From positions 14,298,262-14,362,261 of the forward strand of contig NW_024037055.1 in assembly GCF_015706575.1 (NCBI RefSeq): a DNA stretch of 64,000 nt, given 5' to 3'. Below the pieces are notes generated by a model that ran no database searches, had not been told where the DNA came from, and saw only the letters and a list, made by a program, of their open reading frames with translations. Source of the DNA: Patiria miniata (Eukaryota > Echinodermata > Asteroidea > Valvatida > Asterinidae). Of this stretch, positions 20,773 to 33,111 are shown piece by piece; within the stretch, counting starts at the first letter, position 1; each line of letters starts with the position of its first letter. Position numbers and translations under genes: made by a program.

Positions 20773-22295
20773 CAGGATGAGTCAAAAAGAAAGTGACCTG
20801 GATTAATATTGTTAACTGCAGGATAGCAGCTCAACAAAGTATCATGTCTCTCTGTTAGTCCGTTGGTTAGTTAGTTAGTAACAAGCGTTGACATAGCTCC
20901 TACATATATTGACCGATTTCAACCAAACTTTCTCAAAAGTATCAGTAGCGCACAGCGTTACCACTCACTCACAAAATCTGAAAAACCCCAGATTTTGCTC
21001 GGAAAAAACACTAGAAAAACACTAGATAGTAAAACATGATTAATTTGTTCACATGTGCATGCTACACCGAAGCACAAGCTCGATCAGTGATGCTCAGTGC
21101 AATGAACCATGAACTACATAAGACAATGCCCACATCTGACTTTCTAATGGAGATCAATGTCTGTCATCACGCGACACGTCAAGCACGGCCGGCCAGCCAC
21201 TGTGACGAGACTGGTAACCCTGTCTGAAAGTGGTTTGTTGGTCAAATACTGGGCTAATTCAAATGGGTGTAACCTTTTTCTCTCAGTTATCTTCTTGTGA
21301 ATGGTATAAAAAATTATGTTTCATATACATTTGTATTTGAAATTCTGATTTTTAAAAAAAAACACCAGATTTGGCGATTTGAAGAAAAACGGATGCTAGA
21401 ACCCCAAATCGGACCAAAAAACCCCAGATCTAGTGTAAAAACGCTAACAGTGGCAATGCTGGTAGCGCAGCCCAACATGTCACATGACCAAAAAGGGGTC
21501 AAAGGTCATCATGGGGTCACTGGGGTCAAAAACCCAATTTTTGTTACTCAAAACACTACTTCCAGAAATTGCATGGCACAGTCACGTGACTCATGCATGC
21601 ACACAAATTCGTTGGCCCGCAGCTTCCGAGATATTTCCGATCGAGCTTGTTTTTCTCTTAAAAAGCAATCAAATGTTACACCAATGAACTATGCCTGAAA
21701 AGAGTTTCCACTCATCTGACAAAAAAAAATACTTAAATTGATCCATGCTATCAGATATTACATGTACACATTTTTTTTACTAAAAGAACTGGATTTTTAT
21801 AGCTAAACATGTAATGCTATTGGAAGCTATTGAGCTGAGTGAGAATAACAGATAACACACATGCATTCAAATACAAATACGATTTTAATTATTTTGAGTC
21901 AAGACTGAAGCATTTGTACTGTCAGATTTTGTGTTTTGAATGTGAGGAACAAGTCAACTCTTATTTTTTCCTGAAATATTGATGTCTTCTTGTCTGTTTT
22001 CTTTGCAAGTTTTCGTTCGTTCATGGAGGTGGGAAAACGTCCATGTTTCATTGTATTTAATGGGTATTCATCAGTTTGTAGGACAATAAAAGATCAGTGG
22101 CGGACAGCTGAATTCTGTGGTCTTTTTTGTTGAAACAGACATAACTTGGAAATAGAGTAAGCAAAATACCTGAAATTTTCAGTTATTAGTCAATAACATG
22201 TACTTCATCCCTATGTTATTTTTATAAAACGGAGCGAGCCACATAATTTTAATTTTTTTTTTCTATTTCGGTCACTTTCTTTTTGACTCACCCAG
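20773..22295. mobile_element. Tc1/mariner-type element with TA target
   Basis: It begins CAGGATGAGTCAAAAAGAAA and the far end, inverted, reads CTGGGTGAGTCAAAAAGAAA. It is flanked by TA at 20771-20772 and 22296-22297. Size is 1.52 kb, but no DDE transposase frame is visible. The core contains TTGACATAGCTCCTACATAT and AAGGTCATCATGGGGTCA, both also found at 43716-43985. Confidence 0.75.
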
Positions 22296-22356
22296 TAGAC
22301 CTAGAGTTGGGATGTTTAACTCTCCATTTAAAGAGTGCAGTACTAGCACGGCAAAC

Positions 22357-23286
22357 TAAACACCGCAAAAAAAGAAATCCACACTCATTGGAGGGGTCAT
22401 AATTTGAATCTGATTGTCTCATGATGACGTCATTTATATAGATCTTTGGGGAATGTTGTTAGCTACATTTTGATACCGTTTAGCTACCACAGACTGGAAA
22501 TCGTCCAAGATTGACAACGAGTTATGAAAAATCATGCAGTTGGAAAAGTTGTAAATGTTAAGATACGCGAGGAAAAATTGCAAGTGCAAACACACACATG
22601 CTCGTAGTTCATTGGCCTTTATCGACTGCCCACTAGTGCAAGAACAAAGCCCGGGTTATTCAATTTCGTGTGCTTCCATGCATACAAGCTCTGTGCGATC
22701 GATATTCCCTGCCGTTCGTTTCTGTCAGTGTCACATGCAGCAATTTCTACTGGACTCGCATACTCTTTCAATTTTGGCCAAGTTCGCGCAAGGACTATAG
22801 TTGACCAATGGTTAACTAACGTTTGCCTGAACTCTGTCTAGTCGACGATGGTTGACTACGCTAGTCGACTATTTGGAACCAGCCTACTGGGGTTGGTTGC
22901 TTCGCTGGTAACCAATAGCCGCGCGCATTCATAACGCTAGCAGAGAGCCAGGATCCAGAAGTTTTGCGATGACATTTTGACCAGCCTTTGACTAGAGACG
23001 TTCGCACGTTGCTACCAGTGCGCAGGCGTAAGGTACGTCACAAATCAACCACTAGTCGACTAATGGTCCTTGCCCGAACTTGGCCTTTGCAACTTTTTGC
23101 AAACTGCATCATTTTTCACAAACCGTTGTCAGTGTTGGACAATTTACAGTCTTTGGTAGCAAACGGGGCATCAAAATGTAGCTACCAACATTCCCCAAAG
23201 GTCTGTAAAAATGACGTCATCATAAGACGATCGAATTCAAAATTATGACCCCTCCAATGAGTGTCGACTTTTTTTGGCGGTGTTTA
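22357..23286. mobile_element. TIR element interrupted by a younger MITE
   Basis: The ends TAAACACCGC and GGCGGTGTTTA are followed by arms of about 120 bp sharing ACTCATTGGAGGGGTCATAA, GACGTCAT and GGGGAATGTTG in inverted order. The family I element at 22776-23085 lies inside it. Confidence 0.7.
22776..23085. mobile_element. 310-bp MITE, family I, copy 1
   Basis: The ends GGCCAAGTTCGCGCAAGGAC and, inverted, GGCCAAGTTCGGGCAAGGAC form the TIR. It is nearly identical over all 310 bp to 40478-40787, so both insertions are young. The interior holds TAGTCGACTA palindromes and AGAGAGCCAGGATCCAGAAG. Confidence 0.8.
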
Positions 23287-23574
23287 TAAAAACTGGTACT
23301 GAAATAGAATGTATTGTATGTCTTAAAAAAAAAAAATTACAATGAGTGTAGATCTAATGTGATTTTTACATTGGGTTTCTATATCATTTTTATATAAATA
23401 ATTATGAAGTCTTTAATAATCAGCTATAATCTGTAATTTGGTTAGTCTTTTAATAAATAGATTTTATGTTTTAAATTTTCACTATCATGTAAATGTTATC
23501 CAGTGCAACAATGTTGTATTCTTATACATGTACATTGTAGTAACAATGATGGAACTTACTTTCAACTACATGTT

Positions 23575-24420
23575 CTGCCTCATAGTATGCAGGGCCCAAT
23601 TTCCAGTTGTGGGTTGGGAAACATGGTGGAAAATGTGGATTTTTCAGCTTTAAAGAACTTTTCTCCGTTGACAATTTCATTTTTAGTTTGGAAACACATT
23701 TATCTGGTTATTAATGCAGGAAAATGAAGTTTGGCATGAAATTCAGGCTTTCAAGTATTCCTTCTTTTACTTAGTTTTTTTTTTTTTTATCTTGCATCAA
23801 CTTTTCTACCTTTTTCCCTTGAAATTCCTACTTTTTGCTTCATTTTTTGTCCCACAACTGTGAAAAATGAAATCTTGTTGAACTTTTTTCGTAACGCAGT
23901 TTTACACACTGCCATAGGTAAATCACACAATGAAGGGCTTGGGCGCAGGAGTACTGCAACTGTACTTCCAAGAGCTTAATTGAGGATGGAACACAAGTGT
24001 TGTGAGAACAGAACATGCCAAATGAGGCTTATGATGCTGTGAAAATGCGCGAGTATCAACAAAAACACTCCTGAAAGCCCACAAAAAGTCCTACATGTAC
24101 TTTTATCCTGATTTTGTCCTCCAAAATTTCGATTTTTACTTTTCATATGGGTCTGCTTGAAAGCCTGGAAACTTCCAACGAAAAAGTTTTGAGAAAGAAC
24201 TAATACTCAAAATTTCGGAAATTATTACATGGAAATAAAGACATCTGCGAATGCCCAATATTGTTTTCCTGTTTTAGTAATCACATATTTAGTGTTCTTC
24301 CAAACCAAAAGTATAGTTGCAAAACTGTATATTTTTGAGCTGAAAAATGCAAAGTTTTCCACACCTTGTTTCACTGTGGGAGTGGGGCCCATGCAGGATA
24401 CAAAGGCAATCCGGTATGTA
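23575..24420. mobile_element. Diverged fold-back element
   Basis: The halves are imperfect inverted copies. GGAAAATGTGGATTTTTCAG and TTTAGTTTGGAAACACATTT on the left match the complement of AGCTGAAAAATGCAAAGTTT and AAATATGTG on the right. The ends near TATGCAGGGCCCAATTTCC and GGGGCCCATGCAGGATACA also pair. No target duplication is seen. It is AT-rich and non-coding. Confidence 0.55.
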
Positions 24421-24485
24421 GGACCTACAGTATTTATGGAGATATTTTGCTCGACTTCTAGTCGAAACATCCCAACTGTTTTGCG

Positions 24486-25597
24486 GTTATAGTCCCAACC
24501 ATAGTTGCAACCATGATATAGTTGGGATTAAATAACACCTCATCCCACAGATTCTGTATCTTGATTGGCCGAGAGCGAGTCACATGACATTTTCTATTTT
24601 TACTATCTTCCTCTCTATGGCCCAAAAGACTATACAACGGTTGAACAGGTACTGTACGCATAGGGTATGGTATGCACGTGTACGCAGCTAGCTATGGGCG
24701 TTGCATGTTCCTGTTGCTATATTAATTGTTCCCATAAGCTACACAGTTGCGTTTCACCACGTCATGAAGGGGTATTTTGCAAAGAATGCAAGTAATGTTT
24801 CAAGTAATTTCATATTGATAGAAGTACATTGTAATGGAATTTGGTTAAATTAATCGGTGATCTCTTAACATTAAGCAGAATCTGTGGGAGAGGTGTTATA
24901 AAACAAATACCGACTGCTTTAACCCGTGGTCTAGTAAAACTAGCCTTGCCCGGTGATCCATGGAGCATTCTATTTGCCTCAGCTTCGCCTGGGGGAAACA
25001 CAGAATACTCCACGGATCACATCTGGGGCTATTGTTACTATACTAACTGAAGCAGTCAAGAAACCAAGGTATTTGGAGTTGAGAAAATATCCTGGAATAG
25101 GATCGAGATCTTGGTCAGCTTCCAGTATCATCTGAACTGTAATAACTCGCGTGATGTTTTGTTGGACCATAACTCATGCATATTCGAGAAGTATAGAAAT
25201 ACTGAGCTGTTTAATTCATGTGATTACATAGTCTTGATCCAAGGCTGAATTTGTATTTTGTTCCCGTAACGCATCCGGGCTCAGTCCAGTGTGGTCAAAT
25301 AGTCACGGTGGTAGAAGGCACTACTAACAAGATGATTCAAATCCAATCTTGGAACATTCGCAGTGAATGCAACAGATTCCAAGTACACATCACGCGTAGT
25401 ATATTGAAGCTAATGGGTGGGTGCGTGTGAGATACATGTATGCTTGGCATTCCTTGGATCCCAGTGCCAAAGTTCCCAAGATTGGATTTGATTCATTAAT
25501 AGCGCCCTCAACCACTGCGATGGCATGACGGTGCTCGTCAGTACCAACTGCATGAAAGGGCAATGAAGTCAAAATCCACTTTTGGACCATGACTACG
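24486..25597. other. Intergenic sequence with short inverted repeats
   Basis: No gene is visible. A hairpin pairs GGTGATCCATGGAGCATTCT (24951) with AGAATACTCCACGGATCAC (ending near 25020). A second pairs ATTCAAATCCAATCTTGGAA (25335) with CCCAAGATTGGATTTGATTC. Both look like MITE remnants. Confidence 0.45.
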
Positions 25598-25714
25598 GCT
25601 GCATCCGAATCAGCTGTCTAGAGCTAGGTCTAGGTCTGCGCCCATTGAAAATACGCGGGGACGCGCTGACAATAGACGTAGCCGTAGCTCTTGAAGCCCG
25701 TTTCGGACACGGCC
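25598..25714. mobile_element. MITE, family G, copy 2
   Basis: Matches 11601-11720 in order and orientation, including GCATCCGAATCA, TGTCTAGAGCT, CGCGGGGACGCGCTGACAAT and CCCGTTTCGGACA. Non-coding. Confidence 0.7.
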
Positions 25715-26327
25715 TAAGTTCATATGTCTGTGTTACACGAACACATGCTGGAACAGCAATGTACCAGTCTATTTCCCCTGGTTTGACCAATCAGGGTTGA
25801 AATGAATATGCATGAGGTATGAACCCGGAGTTGTGACAGCAAAACCATATCACTGCATTGATCATAGGTGTCTTAACTTGTTTTTCATTCATCCTTATAG
25901 GGTTAATTTCCCACACATTTTGCAACAAAGCATGATCAAATAAATTATTAATTGAAAATAAACGTTTCCTGATATTCAGATTTTTTTGTGTGGTTTGTTT
26001 CCAATCTTAAGTTGAAGGTGGGTCCTTTTTTTAATATTGGGAAAAACAAAGCAATTTCAAAAAGTTTTTTAAATGTTGCATTTAAATTTTGTGTCAATGC
26101 AAAGACGTAACTGCCAAATTTGTTAAAATTCAGCTTTTTGTGAATTTTTATTTAGATTTACCCATAGACTATTATGGAAACAATGAGAAATATTAAACAT
26201 GCTAAAGTAATGGGGCACCAAAACATTGTATCGCGACGAGTTTGACGTTTTGAAAAAATGATACATAGCGCGCCATCTCAAGCAAAAACATGCATGTTGA
26301 TGTCGTTCATTTAAAAAGTTCTTTTTA

Positions 26328-26672
26328 GGCCCAAAAAAAAAATATTTGGTCCCTGGTCAGACCAAAGTTCTGGAATTGACGCGGCCACGCGGCTTTTTTT
26401 CTTTTTCTTTTTTCTCTTTAAGCTTGGATTGTACGGACAAGGTGGGTACTATTTTGCTTTTTTGGTGTCCTCATGTACATTGGTGTCCTCCATAATTTGC
26501 CTTGGTGCTTTCGATCATTTGCCTTGGTGCAACTTCCCATTCCTTGGTGCTCTTTGGTAAAAAAATTGAGGTGCGGAAATAGAGGGTGCTGTTGGAGCTA
26601 CCGCAGAACATTTTGGAAAAAAAAAATTGACGCGCGCGCTGACCAGAGACTGACTTATTTTTTTTTTTTGCC
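26328..26672. mobile_element. Possible Harbinger-type MITE
   Basis: The ends TTAGGCCCAAAAAAAAAA and TTTTTTTTTTTGCCTAA are inverted. CTGGTCAG next to the left end is matched by CTGACCAG near the right. The layout resembles 44594-44953 but the sequence is different. Flanks TTA and TAA are compatible with a three-base target. Confidence 0.45.
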
Positions 26673-26900
26673 TAAAATCACGCGGGATAACAAAGACTTC
26701 AACATATTGAACACGTTTCTGAATAAGTTATCTTTCTGAGGTTACACAATGTACATGTACCATTTCTTATTACCCCTAATTAGCACGAACAATGAACCAT
26801 GTGGAGTTCCTTCGCTGGCTCCTGTAGAAGAGTCTGTGTGCTAAAGATTTTAAATTTACAAAATAAAATGGACATTTTAGACGAATAACTGAATAAATAA

Positions 26901-27398
26901 GGGAATTAATGTGTGTTTCGGAGGTATTATAACACTCTGTTTAAAACCGGTGTGAGTCTGGATGGGTGATCAAAACAAGTCAAAAACTAGACGGTGTTAA
27001 CCATTTTGTTCAACAATTTTACCTCATGTTTTACGAAACTCCCCTCCGACTATAATATGGAATGCCCCTCCACAATTGCGTGCGCGTTGCGCATTCCACC
27101 TCCATGGTTGCGCGTACTGCAAGATGTCGCGCAAAACGCAGCTGGGCTTGTGTAGTGTGAATATCTAACAATGAAATAATGATTCACTGGTAGTATTGTG
27201 CATGCACACGTGGGGAATTTAAACTTTCAACCAATGAAACGCTAAAAGGCACCGGATTTCATGGGAGCCCAAATTTCATGTATCACTGAAAAAGTGTTTA
27301 ATACCAGCTAGCCATGTCTTTATCATCTGTTTAAGACCGGCCACGTGACGGGCTCTCGACCAATAGGAATGCGTAAACTGTCTTAGGTATTTATGAAT
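26901..27398 (+). mobile_element. Hairpin MITE, family C, copy 3 (diverged)
   Basis: Follows 52567-53193 in order: GGGAATTAATGTGTG, CACTCTGTTTAAAACC, CAACCAATGAAACG, AGCTAGCCATGTCTTTATCA, GGCCACGTGACGGGCTCTCG, ending GGTATTTATGAAT. The second arm of the terminal hairpin is missing here. It lies about 0.5 kb downstream of the CCDC160 stop. Confidence 0.75.
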
Positions 27399-27937
27399 AA
27401 TAATTGAAGATTAGAAAGAACCTGGTTGTTTGTTAGTCTATGGAAGGAGAAGATTCGGCGATGAATATGCAAAACAAGACCGTGTCTTGACCTTGAGATT
27501 CTGACCATTCAGCAGGCGCCTTCTATCGGGTCTTCCATCATCCGTTGTGTTACAAAACCACGTCAGCCAAATTGACCAATCAACAGCTTTGTCCACATTT
27601 CTGATCGAAACGATGTCACAATTTCTGAAGTCGATTCCGATTGGCTGGCGTGCATAAAATTTGCTTTGCTCAGTTATATCAGACGTTGGTTACTGAGAGG
27701 GTTCCGTTGGACAACGGGTGATACTCAGACTAGGTGCCTGTTGGTCAATGGTGCGATCAAAAACCTTTTTCTCCGTTTTCAAAACTGGACCAGCAGTGAC
27801 ACTGTACATGTAATACTGAAGCTGAGATACACAAATTCAAGAATATAAAAAACAATCCTTCACATTCAAGACAAATTTTATGAAGGTGCAGAGTACACAA
27901 TTTTCTCAGTGAGGCACGCTTTGGTGTACGGCAAAAC

Positions 27938-30830
27938 TTAATACAGATCCAACTGTCCAAGTTCATCACTTTCTTGAGACTTTGGCAACCTGGCGTTTCT
28001 AGAGGGGAGGCTGGCAAAGTGAATTCGGAGGTGGTCCAGGGCTTTTCTGATGGACCCATTTTCTGTCTTCTGCTTTTCAAGTTTTGTCCTCGCTTCCTCC
28101 AACTCCTCGTACAAACTCTTGATCTGTCGCTCGTAGTCCAGTCTTATTCCATCCTCTCTGACGATGCTCTCGAGCGCATTTTTCTTGTTGACTCGTTGGA
28201 GCTCGCTTTCAAGCTTCACTCGTGTTAATTTCTCGTCGCTGAACTCTGTATGCACATCCTTGAGCTGCGTTTGAAGTCTGCGCTTGCCTTCCCGAAGCTC
28301 CCCGATGTCCTCCTCTAGAAACTTTGCCGTCATTCGTGAATGCTTCAGCTCAGTCTCCAAATGGTGGCAGCGGAGGGATAGCCTCCCAGTCTCCTGTTTC
28401 CTCTCCAGGAGCTCCGTGTCCTTGGCAGCCAGGGCTGCTGACTGTCTCCTACATTTGCGAGCGAGTTTGTCTCTTTGCTTGCCGGTGATGATAAGCTCTG
28501 CTTGGAGACGGCTGTTTTCTTGCTTAGCCTCCTCTGCTGCCTTGCGTAGGATCTCTAACTCCTCAGCAGTCCAGATGCACTCATCATCATCCCTTTTGGA
28601 AGGGGTCTTCTTCCTTTCTTTGGATCTTTTGGTAGACCGAGGGCAAGGCGATGTCTGAGGGAGATGCTCCTTCAGTGGCTCTCCTACCTATGAGTCCAAA
28701 TAAAACAAGTCAATCCACTTTTCTCCACAAGACCAAGATCTAAAAGAAATTGTTTTCAGAGTTGGTCAAACATAAGAAACAATGACGATTACAACTGCAA
28801 TAATCTGAATCATATCATCCAATTTTTCTGAGTATGAGAGCTTTTTAACCAGCTGATGGCTGGCAAGAGCTGAATCCTTTATACATGAACCCCTAGCAGC
28901 TAGCTGAATCCAAACAAAAAATTCAGAGCAACTGAAAGTGTAATGAAGTACTGCTTTTATCACCGATTCTACTGATTTTGACAAGATCCTTCAGTTATGG
29001 TCGAACGTAGTCACCATCTTTCAAGGTCCAATCCAACTCTGATGTCACTGTCTAGGAGCAAGGGCCTTGCTAATGGGAGGGATGGCGTTGGGGTGTGTCC
29101 ATAGAGCTATGTACTAAATTACTAGAGCGCTAACTCCTCATTCTTACACGCGCCTCTAAGCCGTCCTGGGCGCAGACATTTTGAATCCATGTGTGTGTTT
29201 GTAGAATAGGAATGACATTTAAATTTGATGGAATGATTTTGAAAGTGTTTAAATACAACATACACAAACAGCCTAAGCGCATCATGACGGTTAAAAACTT
29301 CACAGCAAAATTTTTTTCGCAGCGGATACGCGCACGTGTTTGCTTTGTTTGCGCAGAGCAAAATGAAACGCTCATTTACTGATTGTGCGTTTCGGTTTTG
29401 GGCGTATTGGCTTTGATAACGTACCTGTACTGCAAAAAAAAATCGTCATCCTGTCGGCAAAATGGTGAGTCTGTTAGCAAATATGCTGCAATGACAAGTG
29501 CCACCTATTGTCCGATAGTGTGCACGACCATCTGCTTTGAGCAGCACAAACAAAAGTTAGATGGTGTTCCGTACCCGATGGTGTCGTTACCAGTCATATT
29601 GTGTTCCCCCCCCCCCCCTGTGGTTTTGCTTCATCTGGACTGGAACAATTCCTGGCTGCCTTCCAGCATGGTAGTCTGAGTATTACCAGGGTTCCATGGA
29701 GCCCTATTTCCAGTCGAACGTCTCATATATCCAAGTATGCAGACTTATGTGACCCCACGCGACAGCCAGTCGGAGTCAATTTTAATGACGTCATTTCATT
29801 CCGAAATCTGGACTAAGTTTTTGATTTGGTCGATTCAGATGCAGTGTTTTTGTAATGCAACAACGGCCGGGCATAGATCTACAAAACCTAGACACGACAT
29901 TGGCCGGCTTTATTATTGCTTAGCGTATCGCATAACATGTCGTTACAGAGCGCGTGACCGCGTACTTTTTTGCTCAATTCACAACGTAAAAAAGAATACT
30001 AGATCTAGGTTTTATTTATAGATATCCATGACGAGACCCGATATAGAAAGCGCCCGCTGAATGGTCAGAATGTCGAGGTAAAGACGCAGTCTTTTTTGCA
30101 TAATTAATTGCCGAATCTGCCTCAAATATCTATCTTTGCATGGGTCTATTACATAGTCTATTACATAGTCTATTACATTGTGGAGTGTCATGGCCTAGCG
30201 GTTAAGAACACCGGACTCATGTTCTGGTGTTTCAGAGGCAACAGTGACGTGGGTTCGAGCCCAGGCGCAGACACTTGTGCCCTTAAGCAAGGCACTTAAC
30301 CATTATTGCTTCGTCCTTCGGATGGGACGTGAAGCCGTAGGTCCTGTGTGTTGTATAATGTCTAATGCACGTTAAAGAACCCAGTACACTTATCGCTAAG
30401 AGAAGGGGTTCGCCCCGGTGTTTCTGGCAGTGCGATTATCTTCAGCCATGAAGTCTGCACTTGTAAGGAAGAAGAAGAAGAAGAGAAGAAGAAGACTACA
30501 AGCACGGAGGGTCTGTCGGCAAAATACTTTCTGGCGATACCTCCTGTCTAGGGGTCACAAAACTTTTGTAGTCAAAAGAACACCACGACACAAATCAAAC
30601 CAACCCACCTGGATGCACTTTTGCCGTGCCTCCTTCTCTTTACGATTCAGTTCAATCCGGACCCTGTCATAAAGCTTCTGGATCCGCTTCAGGTCACCCT
30701 CCTCCTCCTCTTCGTCGTTAGGTCCCTTACCCTGAGATGGACTGGCTGTCCTTGGTGATGCTGTCTCATCTTCGCCAAGACTGAACGTGTAGAAGGGAGG
30801 GAACAAGTCCTCCACCCAATGCTTTTCCAT
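27938..30830 (-). CDS. CCDC160: CCDC160 orthologue (coiled-coil protein)
   Basis: Two coding exons on the minus strand: 30830-30609 (ATG to ...KCIQ, 74 codons) and 28687-27938 (ending ...GQLDLY, stop). The donor is CAG|gtgggt and the acceptor atag|GTAGGA. Both borders are phase 0, giving 323 aa against 325 in human as I recall it. The start MEKHWVEDLFPPFYTFS matches the human KHWKENMFTPFFS block. An acidic EEEEE stretch follows, then long coiled coil from about residue 110 (EELEILRKAAEEAKQENSRL) to near the end. The final block (IRKALDHLRIHFAS) matches human ALELLRKYYAS. CCDC160 has no well-defined biochemical function that I know of. The gene looks intact. Confidence 0.85.
29100..29426. mobile_element. 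hAT-type MITE, family D, truncated copy
   Basis: Begins CATAGAGCTATGTACTAAAT then AGAGCGCTAACT, and follows the complement of 6780-7120 (CCTGGGCGCAGACATTTTGA, GTTTCGGTTTTGGGCGTATT). Similarity ends near 29426, so the second TIR is missing. It lies in the CCDC160 intron. Confidence 0.75.
30181..30497 (+). mobile_element. tRNA-derived SINE with GAA tail
   Basis: The A-box region is TGGCCTAGCGGTTAAGA at about 30190 and the B box GGTTCGAGCCC at about 30252, spaced as in a tRNA. A central block CTTCGGATGGGACGTGAAGC is followed by a (GAA)n tail at about 30466-30497. It inserted in the CCDC160 intron in the opposite orientation to the gene. Confidence 0.8.
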
Positions 30831-31967
30831 ACTAAGCTGACTTTGGATTGTGTTCTTTCTAGGAATCAATGAAAGAAAGAAAAACATGTAGTTACTTTTG
30901 AATGAAGTCTCCTTGATGACTGATTGGCTGATGAAAAACAAACATCTTATTTATTTTTTTCAGCAGCCAATCAGCTTTCATTATGTAGTGCTTTCACTCG
31001 TGTTGTGAGAACTACAACATGCACGTCTGACTGCAAAAAAAGGTAGAAAAGAGTCACATTTTCTTTGAAATGAAAGTGCTTTTAAAAATAAGTTTATATG
31101 AAGAAAAAAAACTGCATTAGCCTGGACAGTCATCTGTCAGTCATGGTACTGGACAGTCATCTGCAAAAGTCAGTTTTGAACAGAACTCGTAAAAAATAGA
31201 GGTGTCCTAAAGACAAGGATTACCCAAAATTTAGTCTAGTCTTGGATCACTAGGCCCTGCACAGTGACTTGGTCTTAAACATTAACTGATTTGTTAAATC
31301 AATTTTTCCCACCCCTCCCCCACATTTGATAGGCGCAATAATGACATCATTATATGGCCATGGAAAGGGAAAGAATTCCATATATGGCCATCACCAAATT
31401 TAACAGGGAAATATTGAAGCATTTACTGAGAAAACACATAATTTTTTAGACCTCTCAATTCTCATTTTAACACTCACCGCGAAAATCTGTCACTTCGGAG
31501 TGACCAATTGGTGGCGCCCTTTATATGTAACACGTCGACGACGCGACGGTCTGGAAATTTTGACAGCGTGCTGGTGCCGGGCGTTGAACCATGAACTGTA
31601 CCAAAATGTTACCATCTGGTGAGATATGTAGGTTTAAATAAAGGCAGTAACAAATTGAAGTAATGCACCTATCGGGCGATGCTTTTTGAGCTTCCAAATT
31701 TTGTACAAATGCGTGATTTGAATTGTGTTGATCGAAATGAAAAGTCTGTCATTCATCATTTTCATATTGCCCAATTTCCGGACGCATGGGTCATGTGTCA
31801 TGATGGTTTGTTTTTCTAGTTGATGCCATGAGCTGGGGTGTTTCCTTTAATGTAATGGCTATTGTTAGTTACGGCTGCCGTAATGCGATTTTCAACTGAG
31901 CGCTATTGTTACTTATGGTTTTGCGAAATCATCATTGCTTGACGAATCTTTGTCACATTATTTTTTC
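30831..31967. other. Divergent intergenic region, 5' of CCDC160
   Basis: AT-rich, with no coding frame recognised. It should contain the CCDC160 promoter and possibly 5' UTR exons. I see no decisive TATA or CpG-rich core. ACTGGACAGTCATCTGC-type duplication occurs near 31123-31165. Confidence 0.4.
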
Positions 31968-31969
31968 TA

Positions 31970-32464
31970 GCCCCATAATTTAAATTTGGCCAGTTTACCG
32001 GACTACCTCCGTAAATAAAGGCCACACTTCCACCCTGTACAAACTACAATTACTACAAAAAACATGTCGAACTTTGTCAAATTTTGATTTTCACATTTAG
32101 GCTTAGTTTGTACTGTAGTTTATTTTTGCTTTAGAAGCATACTCACCCTCTTTATAGTCTATTCAGAAAGTGCTGCCTTTTTCAGATGTCTAATTTTCGT
32201 GAAATTTCATGTTGAAATTTTGATACGCAAACGGGTGCAAACGAATCTGGAAATTTCACGAAAAATAGGCATCTGAAAAAGGCAGCACTTTCTGTTTAGC
32301 CTAAAAGAGGGTGAGTATGCTTCTTGTAAAGCAAAAATAAGCTACAAACTAAGCCTAAATGTGAAAATCAAAATTTGACAAAGTTCAAACATGTTTTTGT
32401 ACAGGGTGGAAGTGTGGCCTTTATTTACGGAGGTAGTCCAGTAAATTGGCCACATTTATGGGGC
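31970..32464. mobile_element. Near-complete palindrome, Tc1/mariner-type MITE
   Basis: It begins GCCCCATAATTTAAATTTGG and ends with the complement. The arms are about 220 bp and pair along most of the element: GGACTACCTCCGTAAATAAA, AAGGCCACACTTCCACCCTG, AAGCATACTCACCCTCTTT, CAGAAAGTGCTGCCTTTTTC. It is flanked by TA on both sides (31968-31969, 32465-32466). 495 bp and non-coding. A transcript across it would form a very long hairpin. Confidence 0.8.
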
Positions 32465-32593
32465 TATATAATTACATGCTACACATCCAACCAGACCTGG
32501 GACTGGGTTTGGAACCGCTGCCGCGACTACATGGCATTTGAAAATAAGGCCTAGGATAGGAAGAAAATTATTTTTTTGGCTTTTTTTTTTTAA

Positions 32594-33107
32594 AGGGAAA
32601 ATACAACATTTGCAAACATCAAAAAATAAAACTACCAAATCATTTTGAAATACCTTGCTGGACTGTTAGTGAATGACAGTGTAAAGCATCCTGTAAAATC
32701 ATGGCACCTGGTATACTGTCATTTTCAAGAAAAGTGGTATTTTTGTATCAATTTCCAACGCTGATCGGCCGATCAGCGTTGGAAACAACTGGCTTTTTTT
32801 CAAATACTGGCCCCATTTGACCATCGCACTTGTTTGCAATCGATTACAAACCTATGAACGGGTACAAGCCAGCTAGACTGGTTCCCTGAACTTACAATTC
32901 CCCAATGTATGTAAACTGCTCTGTTTCTTCTTATATGGAGTCAGGGAACCAGACTACAGGAAAATGATCGTTTTTCTTGGTTTTTATAGCATTTTCGAAC
33001 CCAAAACCTCAAAAAAGTCAGTGTAACTATATTTGCTATATATTTCCAACCCCCCAATTCCATCCATTTCTGAAAATTACAGCAAAAGCAAATGATGTAT
33101 ATTCCCT
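32594..33107 (-). mobile_element. TTAA MITE, family A, complete copy
   Basis: TTAA lies at 32590-32593 and 33108-33111. The ends are AGGGAAAATACAACATTTGC and, inverted, AGGGAATATACATCATTTGC. It holds the same 34-bp perfect palindrome (TTTCCAACGCTGATCG...) as copies 1 and 5. 514 bp, non-coding. Confidence 0.85.
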
Positions 33108-33111
33108 TTAA

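Noticed and set aside
20773-22295. Autonomous mariner
   Set aside because: The ends and TA target fit, but no DDE/D transposase domain could be read in any frame of the interior.
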